A stretch of 64,000 nt of DNA, taken from positions 868,001-932,000 of the forward strand of contig NZ_WRPP01000001.1 of assembly GCF_009760405.1 (NCBI RefSeq), written 5' to 3'. Source of the DNA: Nocardia terrae. Lineage in GTDB: Bacteria > Actinomycetota > Actinomycetes > Mycobacteriales > Mycobacteriaceae. Shown here in pieces: positions 58,699 to 64,000 of this stretch. Within the stretch, counting starts at the first letter, position 1. The number at the start of each line of letters is the position of its first letter. The notes under the pieces are model-generated. The model did no database searches. It was not told the origin of the DNA and saw only the letters and a list, made by a program, of their open reading frames with translations. Position numbers and translations under genes: made by a program.

Positions 58699-58731
58699 GA
58701 AGGCCCGCCGGGGATTCCCTGGCGGGCCTTC
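58699..58731 (+). terminator. ilvBNC terminator
   Basis: GAAGGCCCGCC (58699-58709) pairs perfectly with GGCGGGCCTTC (58721-58731), with an inner GGG/CCC pairing around ATT. It is also placed to end the convergent small gene at 58780. Confidence 0.88.
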
Positions 58732-58779
58732 GCTTTTCGCGCATGAAGGGGGTATGCGCGAGGTATCCGATGCCGCGGG

Positions 58780-59112
58780 CTACCAACTGCCGGTGGGCGG
58801 GAGCACCTGGCGCCAGCAGCAGTTGCCGCGGTTCCAGTCGCCGTTCCAGCCGTCGTGGTCCCAGTCGTCGCGGTCGTGGTTCCAGTCGTCGCGGTCGTGG
58901 TTCCAGTCGTCGCGGTCGCGATCGTGGCGGTGGTGCCAGTCATCGTTGTCCCAGCCGCCGTCCCCGTGGTGCGGCCACGCCACATCGCCGGGGGAGGGCT
59001 GGAGCGGAACATCTGCGGAGGCCGGAATCGTCACCGCGGCAAGAGGAATCAGAGCGATCGCACCGGCAGCGGCCACCCGGGCCGTGATCCGGCGTAAAGG
59101 TATCGACGTCAT
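58780..59112 (-). CDS. Secreted Asp/Trp/His-rich repeat protein
   Basis: 110 residues from the ATG at 59112; upstream in-frame starts add no signal-like sequence. The signal peptide RVAAAGAIALIPLAAVTIPASA ends at ADVPL. The mature chain of about 75 residues is dominated by D, W, H, N and R in a 7-residue repeat RDDWNHD, and ends GNCCWRQVLPP. Such repeats might bind metal, but that is a guess. A 21-bp tandem repeat in the DNA encodes the core. Confidence 0.7.
   Translation of the reverse strand: MTSIPLRRITARVAAAGAIALIPLAAVTIPASADVPLQPSPGDVAWPHHGDGGWDNDDWHHRHDRDRDDWNHDRDDWNHDRDDWDHDGWNGDWNRGNCCWRQVLPPTGSW
58852..58920 (-). repeat. 21-bp tandem repeat inside the Asp/Trp/His-rich gene
   Basis: About three units of TCGTGGTTCCAGTCGTCGCG plus one base are arrayed head to tail, with single-base variants at the edges. 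Each encodes one RDDWNHD heptapeptide on the minus strand. Unit number is likely to vary between strains. Confidence 0.85.
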
Positions 59113-59217
59113 GGTCAGCAACTGTGCCCGAAAGATCATGCTTCGCGATAGGGATTCCCTGTGAATTAGGGGCCCCAATGGTCCTTACGTATGACGTCAA
59201 CCCCGAATCAACCCTGG

Positions 59218-59301
59218 AACCCATTGCACGGCAACGGCCCCGCAGGAATTCTCCGTCGGGGCCGTTCGCCAAGCGGCTGTCAGTAGTGCTTGCCGCAGTC
59301 G
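59218..59301 (-). repeat. 84-bp repeat, copy 1 (terminator plus 3' end of a lost SDR-like gene)
   Basis: It aligns without gaps to 60288-60371, 72 of 84 positions identical by my count. It carries a hairpin (AACGGCCCC/GGGGCCGTT) and, on the minus strand, codons for DCGKHY-stop where copy 2 has the genuine SDR end DGGTHY-stop. No SDR gene is attached to this copy. Confidence 0.75.
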
Positions 59302-59318
59302 CGGGCTCTGACCGTCGG

Positions 59319-60038
59319 TCAGATCAGAGCGCCTGCTCCTGCACCGACCACGGCACCGGTCGCCAGGCCGACCACGCCGCCGATCACGCATCCGGGCGGC
59401 GCGGTGAGCGGGGCGATGATCGGAGCGAGGGGTCCTGCCGGGAGGGTTGCGATGGCCGCGCCCGCGATGCAACCGATGACGGCGCCGCCGGCGGCTCCGG
59501 CCAAGGCGCCCGCCGCAATATGGTCGGAGCGGCTGGGAGCGACACCGATCGAGCGGGTGAACTGCGAGATCTGTGCTTCGGGACCGGCCAGGGTGCTGTT
59601 GATCTGGGCGACCTGGTCGTCGCTGAGGAAGTCCGGCGCGATGGCGGTGAGGTCACCGGCGCGCAGTTCGCGCGGGTTGGTGGGCACGATCACGCCGATA
59701 TCCGGTGTCGGCTCCGGCGCGTGCAGGTCACCCGGCTGGATCGGGGCGGGGGAATAGTCGCGCTTCGGGTCCGGCCGGGTCGGTGCGTAATCGCTTTGCG
59801 GCGCAACACCGTGCGCGTCGTCCTGCGGCGAGACCTGCTGAGCCGGCTGCGGGGTTATCGTGACGCCCGGCTGGGCGCCACCGGAATTGGGGGAGCTCGG
59901 ATCCGGCTGGGTCACACCGGGTTGCGGTGCGGCGTGGCCGACAGCGCTGATGCCCAGCGCCGCGGTCATCGGGATGGCGGTGACGGCGGCGCGCAACAAA
60001 ATGCGCTGGGCCGCAGTCTGCCTACGGTGCTTCGCCAT
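59319..60038 (-). CDS. Secreted Pro-rich protein with glycine-zipper C-terminus
   Basis: 239 residues from the ATG at 60038. The signal peptide RILLRAAVTAIPMTAALGISAVGHA precedes a Pro/Gln/Ser-rich mature N-half (40-130). A conserved-looking segment follows (IGVIVPTNPRELRAGDLTAIAPDFLSDDQVAQIN). The last 60 residues are a Gly/Ala-rich hydrophobic zipper (AAGALAGAAGGAVIGCIAGAAIATLPAG, then VIGGVVGLATGAVVGAGAG) able to insert in a membrane. The stop is followed in frame by PTVRARDCGKHY and a second stop inside repeat copy 1. No named family is recognised. Confidence 0.72.
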   Translation of the reverse strand: MAKHRRQTAAQRILLRAAVTAIPMTAALGISAVGHAAPQPGVTQPDPSSPNSGGAQPGVTITPQPAQQVSPQDDAHGVAPQSDYAPTRPDPKRDYSPAPIQPGDLHAPEPTPDIGVIVPTNPRELRAGDLTAIAPDFLSDDQVAQINSTLAGPEAQISQFTRSIGVAPSRSDHIAAGALAGAAGGAVIGCIAGAAIATLPAGPLAPIIAPLTAPPGCVIGGVVGLATGAVVGAGAGALI

Positions 60039-60287
60039 GGGTGAAGCCCAACCTTTCCTGTACACAACAACGTTCGAGCACCGCAGGATCGGTGAACCGG
60101 TATGGCGGCGCGGCGAGATCGTTGTGCCGGTAGGCAATTGCCGTTATCGGCGACATGGACCCAACCCCCCCTTGCGGTCTTGCATCGGTCGCCAGATGTG
60201 AGCGCGACCACGTGACAGTAGATCCGCCACGGAAATATCCGTCAAACCCTATGGCATGCACTATGTCGCAGATCACAAAACGCGTGA

Positions 60288-60371
60288 AACCCATTGCACA
60301 GCAACGGCCCCGCGGAATCTCTCCCGCGGGGCCGTTCGCAATGCGGCTATCAGTAGTGCGTGCCGCCGTCG
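60288..60371 (-). repeat. 84-bp repeat, copy 2 (3' end and terminator of the SDR gene)
   Basis: It contains the last six codons of the SDR gene and its terminator stem AACGGCCCCGCGG/CCGCGGGGCCGTT. It is the intact version of the element at 59218-59301. Confidence 0.78.
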
Positions 60372-61120
60372 ATCCGAATCTCGGTACCGGTAATGAACGC
60401 ACCATCATCCGACGCGAGCATCGCCACCACACCGGCCACGGTATCCGGCGAAGCAAACCCCTGCCCGATCCCGGGAGCCAGCTTCATGAACAGACTGAGA
60501 TCCGCATCCGCAGGCAGCCCCGGCCCCCGTCCATCGGTCATATCACTCGAAATCGACCCCGGCGCAACAGCAACCACCCGCAGCCCCTGCTTCGAGTACT
60601 CCGCGGCGAGCGCGTGAGTCATCGACATGATCCCGCCCTTGGACGCCGCGTAAGCAGACATGTACGGGTGCGCGAAGAACGCAGAAGTCGACGTGAAGTT
60701 GACGATCACACCCTTCTCCGACTCCAGCAACTGCGGCAGCGCTTCCTTGATCATGAGGAAGGTGCCGGTCAGGTTCACCGTAATGATCTTGTTGAAATCA
60801 GCGAGCGGCATCTCGTGCGTATGCGCCGACCGCAGAATCCCGGCCGCATTGATCAGCGCGTCGATCCCGCCGAGGGTCTCGACGGCCGCCGCGACTCCGG
60901 CCTTGACCGATTCCTCGTTCGAGATATCGACAACCAGCGTAGTGAGCCGATCCCCGTTCCCATTCTCGGCGGCCTGCTTGGCGGTCTCCGCCAGCGCTGC
61001 CTCGTTCACATCCGCACCCACGACCCGACCGCCTTCGGTCAAAATCCGATGCACGGTAGCCCGCCCGATCCCGGATCCGGCTCCGGTAATCACTACTCGA
61101 CGGCCATCAAAACGCTCCAT
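60350..61120 (-). CDS. Short-chain dehydrogenase/reductase (SDR)
   Basis: 256 residues from the ATG at 61120 with GAGGAGA upstream. The cofactor loop VVITGAGSGIGRATV and LVVDIS indicate NAD(P) binding. NAAG is followed by the catalytic Ser in VNFTSTSAFF and YAASK (Y-x-x-x-K). The tail GTEIRIDGGTHY is the usual classical-SDR end. The substrate is unknown. It is divergent from a TetR regulator with an ATGCCA/TGGCAT dyad between them, implying control by that regulator. Confidence 0.93.
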   Translation of the reverse strand: MERFDGRRVVITGAGSGIGRATVHRILTEGGRVVGADVNEAALAETAKQAAENGNGDRLTTLVVDISNEESVKAGVAAAVETLGGIDALINAAGILRSAHTHEMPLADFNKIITVNLTGTFLMIKEALPQLLESEKGVIVNFTSTSAFFAHPYMSAYAASKGGIMSMTHALAAEYSKQGLRVVAVAPGSISSDMTDGRGPGLPADADLSLFMKLAPGIGQGFASPDTVAGVVAMLASDDGAFITGTEIRIDGGTHY

Positions 61121-61172
61121 TGCGAATCTCCTCAACTATGTCCTCAGCCTCCATCTGACACGCTACGCCTAC

Positions 61173-61197
61173 ATGGCACAGCATGCCACCATGGCAT
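61173..61197. promoter_or_regulatory. Overlapping ATGCCA/TGGCAT dyads, probable TetR operator
   Basis: ATGCCA-CCA-TGGCAT at 61183-61197 is a perfect dyad, overlapped on the left by TGGCA-CAGCA-TGCCA at 61174-61188. It sits in the 124-bp gap between the SDR gene and the divergent tetR-type gene. Confidence 0.62.
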
Positions 61198-61244
61198 CCC
61201 GTCGACTAGGATCGATACTTGATTCCCACGCCAAAGGAGGTGAA

Positions 61245-61874
61245 ATGTCCGCCCAACCCCTCGACTCCCCCTCGCGCCGCCCCTCCCTGGCCGAACGCCG
61301 CAAACTCGAAACCCGCATGGAAATAGCCCGCACCGCAGCCCGCCTCTTCGCCGAACACGGCACAGCCGCGGTCACCGCCGACCAAATCGCCGCCGAATCC
61401 GGCGTAGCCCTCCGCACCTTCTACCGCTACGCCCGCACCAAGGAGGAGTCGGTCGAACCCATGCTCGCCGCCGGCGCGCAGCGCTGGTTGGCTGAGATCG
61501 GGGCAGGCCCCCGCCGCTTGCCAACTCCGGCTGAGTTCCAATCAGCCGCGGTCCGCTCCCTGGCGCTCGGTGACAGCCCTGGAGACCTCGAAATCACCCG
61601 AGGCCTCCTCCGGGCTATGGAAACCGACCCGACACTTCGTGCCATCTGGCACCGAATCAACCTGGAGACCGAACGCGGCCTAACCCGTATTTTGACGGAT
61701 TTGTCCGGCTCCCAGGCGGATCCGTTCCGCATCCGCCTGACTTCGGCGGCCGCAGCCGGCGCAATCCGTGTGGCCCTTGAGCTTTGGGCAGCCCAAGATG
61801 GCATCCCGGAACGCAATGCTTCTCCCGCGGACTTGGTCGTCCGCTGTATGCGCCAACTCCACGTCGCTGAATAG
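61245..61874 (+). CDS. TetR-family transcriptional regulator
   Basis: 209 residues from the ATG at 61245, preceded by an ideal AAAGGAGGTGA. The HTH region is MEIARTAARLFAEHGTAAVTADQIAAESGVALRTFYRYARTKEE, split over residues 25-68. The C-terminal ligand domain ends near residue 205. Codon use is more mixed than in neighbours (TCT, GGT, CTT near the end). It is divergent from the SDR gene and probably represses it. Confidence 0.92.
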   Translation: MSAQPLDSPSRRPSLAERRKLETRMEIARTAARLFAEHGTAAVTADQIAAESGVALRTFYRYARTKEESVEPMLAAGAQRWLAEIGAGPRRLPTPAEFQSAAVRSLALGDSPGDLEITRGLLRAMETDPTLRAIWHRINLETERGLTRILTDLSGSQADPFRIRLTSAAAAGAIRVALELWAAQDGIPERNASPADLVVRCMRQLHVAE

Positions 61875-62144
61875 GTGCCGTGCGCCGCGCTGGATCGGGC
61901 GACGTATCGACCACTGCAGGGACCATTTGGTTTGTTTAGCTACCGGTCGATTCGCCAAACTACCTGGCCCCCGTCGATGGTCGTTGAAGTGCCGATCGGT
62001 GCGCCGGGACCGAGCCGCGCAATGCGCGGGGCATCGTTTCGCATGTGTCGTATGCCACGTCCGAGTCGCCGAAGGAGCCTCTGCGGTCGACATTCTCGAG
62101 GTTCGTAATCGAGCAACCTTCGGGCGCCATTAGGATCTGATCAC
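61875..62144. other. Junction of host-like sequence and defence island
   Basis: These 270 bp have no gene. Base composition falls (a TTTGGTTTGTTTAGC stretch near 61925), and downstream genes use less G/C-biased codons. No tRNA, integrase or direct-repeat attachment site was seen, so the boundary of the island is not defined by a known element. Confidence 0.4.
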
Positions 62145-63350
62145 ATGGCCGACGAATCCACGGGTGAGTGCTTGTTCCACAACGCTGAACTCCCGTCGGA
62201 AGTCGAGATGATCGACTTGTTCGCCGGCCCAGGCGGTCTGGATGTGGCGGCGAGATGGCTGGGAATCAAGGCTGTCGGTATCGAACACGACCGGGATGCC
62301 TGCCTGACGCGGATCGACGCCAAGCTCGGCACTCGGCAGGCTGACGTCCGTTCGCTCGAGCTGCTGGACATCTTCCCCAACGCGAGAATCCTCACGGGCG
62401 GGCCGCCGTGCCAGACCTACTCGGTCGCGGGCTCGGGTGTCGGTCGCAAGGCACTGGACCAAGTCGTCCGTTTCATGTCGCGGATGGCAGATGGTGAGGA
62501 CATCGAAGCCGAGCTCGAGTCGCTCGAGGACGATCGAACCGGGCTCGTGCTGCAGCCGTTGCGATGGGCGCTGGCCGCAATCGAGAAAGGGCGTCCCTTC
62601 GAGACAATTGTCCTGGAGCAGGTACCGACCGTCCTGCCGGTGTGGGAGGCGTTGGCTACCGCGTTACTCAAGCACCGCTACGACGTCCGGGTCGGGATCG
62701 TGCATACCGAGGAATTCGGTGTTCCGCAAACTCGCCGTCGGGCAATCCTGATCGCATGTCGCGATCGTGCGGCACACTTTCCGAAGCCGACACATCATAG
62801 GTACAGAAAAGGTGTCCCGCGCGGACAGGGCGAGGCGGATCGATTGCCATGGACGACAATGAGCGAGGCGTTGCCGAACCGCTCCTATGAATTCCATGTG
62901 GTCTCCAACTATGGCACCGGGGGTGATCCAAAGTTGCGGGGACGGCGTGGATCGAATGAACCCTCGGCAACCGTGACCGGCAAGGTTCGGCGCAACCGAA
63001 TCGTGTCGAAGGGCGCGGACCAAGACCGGCTCGAACCCAAGGAAGCAGGTCGGCTACAGACCTTCCCCATCGATTACCCATGGGCCGGTCTCGACCAGTA
63101 CCAGCAGGTCGGCAACGCGGTTCCGCCTCGCGTCGGCGCGCATATCCTGGCCGCCGCGGTATTCGGGGAGAAGCCCGAGGAGACATCGCTGGATCAAGCC
63201 GTCGGCGGACTGTGGGAGTCGGCATTGAGCGGGAAGCACGACTTGAAGCGCGAACCTCTGCCGCAGCCGGACGAGGTGGACGGCCTGTTCGATGAACACG
63301 GTCGGCCGTACCGCGTCGATTTGGACTCCATCTCTGCGTATTCGGCCTGA
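62145..63350 (+). CDS. DNA (cytosine-5) methyltransferase
   Basis: 401 residues. Motif I is DLFAGPGGLD (24-33), motif IV GGPPCQTYS with nucleophile C89, motif VI reads EQV at 158-160 instead of the usual ENV, motif VIII is QTRRR at 195-199, and motif X is QVGNAVPP at 321-328. All essentials of a Dcm-type enzyme are present except the ENV Asn, which is Gln here. The target-recognition region between VIII and X is short (about 75 residues). It lies 83 bp before a Z1-domain gene on the same strand. Codon use is less GC-extreme than in the core genes, consistent with acquisition. It is probably the protective modification arm of a defence system. Confidence 0.93.
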   Translation: MADESTGECLFHNAELPSEVEMIDLFAGPGGLDVAARWLGIKAVGIEHDRDACLTRIDAKLGTRQADVRSLELLDIFPNARILTGGPPCQTYSVAGSGVGRKALDQVVRFMSRMADGEDIEAELESLEDDRTGLVLQPLRWALAAIEKGRPFETIVLEQVPTVLPVWEALATALLKHRYDVRVGIVHTEEFGVPQTRRRAILIACRDRAAHFPKPTHHRYRKGVPRGQGEADRLPWTTMSEALPNRSYEFHVVSNYGTGGDPKLRGRRGSNEPSATVTGKVRRNRIVSKGADQDRLEPKEAGRLQTFPIDYPWAGLDQYQQVGNAVPPRVGAHILAAAVFGEKPEETSLDQAVGGLWESALSGKHDLKREPLPQPDEVDGLFDEHGRPYRVDLDSISAYSA

Positions 63351-63433
63351 CAAATAGTGCCAACCGGCAGAATTGTTCGCGCTCGTACTTACGCTATTCA
63401 TGGATAAATGGAACAGCCTAGTCAGGAGCACCG

Positions 63434-64000
63434 GTGGCCGACCTCGACGACGATCTAGACGATCTATACGACATCTTCGAGACGTTGCTCGACAGGTACA
63501 CGCCCGAGATCGCGGTGAAGAAGATCGCCGGGTACGCCTCTCCCGAGGCTGTGCAGAAGGTACGGGACCGGCACGAGCGGACGCTGATCCGGATCCGCGA
63601 GATGGAGGAGCCCCGTGCGCTGATCCTGGGTAACCGAGACACCTGGTACACCGGCCCGCGGGACGATGACAAATACTGGCCGGCGCTGTGCAGGTTACTG
63701 GCCAAGGACGGTTGGTCGGAGAGTTCGATCGAGAACCTCGACGAGTCGTCCACCAGGATCATGTCGTTGCTGAATCATCCTCGAGAGAGGCAGTTTTCGA
63801 CACGCGGTCTGGTCGTCGGGTATGTCCAATCCGGCAAGACAACCAGTTTCACCGCAGTGACGGCGAAGGCCGCCGACCGGGGCTACAAGTTGTTCATCGT
63901 GCTCGCCGGTATTCACAACGGATTGCGCCGGCAAACGCAGGCACGCTTGATCAAGCAGCTGGTCGAACCGAATCCCGGTGGCTGGCAGCAGATCACGGGG
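63434..64000 (+). CDS. Z1-domain ATPase, N-terminal part (runs off window)
   Basis: 189 codons are visible from the GTG at 63434, preceded by AGGAG at 63424-63428; the frame is open at 64000. An acidic N-terminus (ADLDDDLDDLYDIFETLL) and helical region lead to RGLVVGYVQSGKTTSFTAV, the Walker A of Z1 proteins (129-136), then KAADRGYKLFIVLAGIHNGLRRQTQ, which is diagnostic for the family. Z1 proteins are superfamily-2-like ATPases found with methyltransferases, MutL/HSP90-type ATPases, PD-(D/E)XK proteins and AIPR proteins in defence clusters such as Mza. The rest of the cluster should lie to the right. Confidence 0.9.
   Translation, partial: MADLDDDLDDLYDIFETLLDRYTPEIAVKKIAGYASPEAVQKVRDRHERTLIRIREMEEPRALILGNRDTWYTGPRDDDKYWPALCRLLAKDGWSESSIENLDESSTRIMSLLNHPRERQFSTRGLVVGYVQSGKTTSFTAVTAKAADRGYKLFIVLAGIHNGLRRQTQARLIKQLVEPNPGGWQQITG

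Noticed and set aside
58852..58920. CRISPR-like array
   Set aside because: The 21-bp units are contiguous with no spacers and are in frame within a secreted-protein gene.
59283..59319. Readthrough extension PTVRARDCGKHY after the stop of the Pro-rich secreted gene
   Set aside because: In frame and curious, but best explained by the SDR-end fragment in the 84-bp repeat; no recoding signal is visible.
61875..62144. tRNA gene or attachment site at the left edge of the defence island
   Set aside because: No cloverleaf, no integrase and no matching direct repeat could be found by eye.

Overview
The window is high-GC actinobacterial chromosome, most likely Nocardia or a close mycolic-acid relative. 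The base composition, the frequent GTG starts and the gene order support this. The conserved genes follow the order known from Mycobacterium tuberculosis Rv3025c to Rv3001c: iscS, mnmA, a MetE-like gene, ligA, an ACT-domain gene, gatC-gatA, pfkA, gatB, lppZ, a DoxX gene, cfp6, ilvB-ilvN-ilvC. Accessory genes are inserted between these blocks. No rRNA, tRNA, insertion sequence or CRISPR array was seen. The species is inferred, not proven.

Layout. 1-7.8 kb: a sortase tail, then a purine or heterocycle oxidation locus (PucR regulator divergent from a FAD subunit, a fused 2Fe-2S/molybdopterin subunit and an XdhC maturation factor). 8-10.8 kb: iscS-mnmA for tRNA thiolation, with a coupled unknown gene. 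11-18.9 kb: MetE-like protein, TetR/methyltransferase pair, a lone AAA ATPase, F420-type oxidoreductase, ligA and a GNAT. 19-23 kb: two secreted proteins behind a triple CTAC/GTAG repeat, ACT protein, gatCA.

23-32.4 kb is the most unusual part. It holds a Ser/Thr kinase fused to an ADP-ribosylglycohydrolase, an alpha/beta hydrolase overlapping a phospholipase A2 gene, a two-component system, and a second kinase. The second kinase is a gap-free paralogue of the first kinase domain, with a disordered body and a tail anchor. 33-36 kb: an Scr1/DUF397 pair, then two paralogous small membrane proteins and an AhpD-like protein beside a CGNR regulator; a shared TTCTAACG box suggests one small regulon.

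36-47 kb: pfkA, two tandem beta-lactamase-fold secreted proteins overlapping a receptor kinase, a second two-component system and a MacB/FtsX-type ABC exporter. 47-58.7 kb: gatB, a MerR regulator bounded by two related hairpins, lppZ, DoxX, ilvD, cfp6 and ilvBNC. The ilvBNC operon is preceded by an attenuator with a 15-residue leader peptide containing Leu-Leu-Val-Ile.

58.7-64 kb: small secreted proteins, an SDR/TetR pair and an 84-bp duplicated terminator. The edge holds what looks like a defence island: a cytosine-5 methyltransferase followed by the start of a Z1-domain ATPase cut off by the window end.
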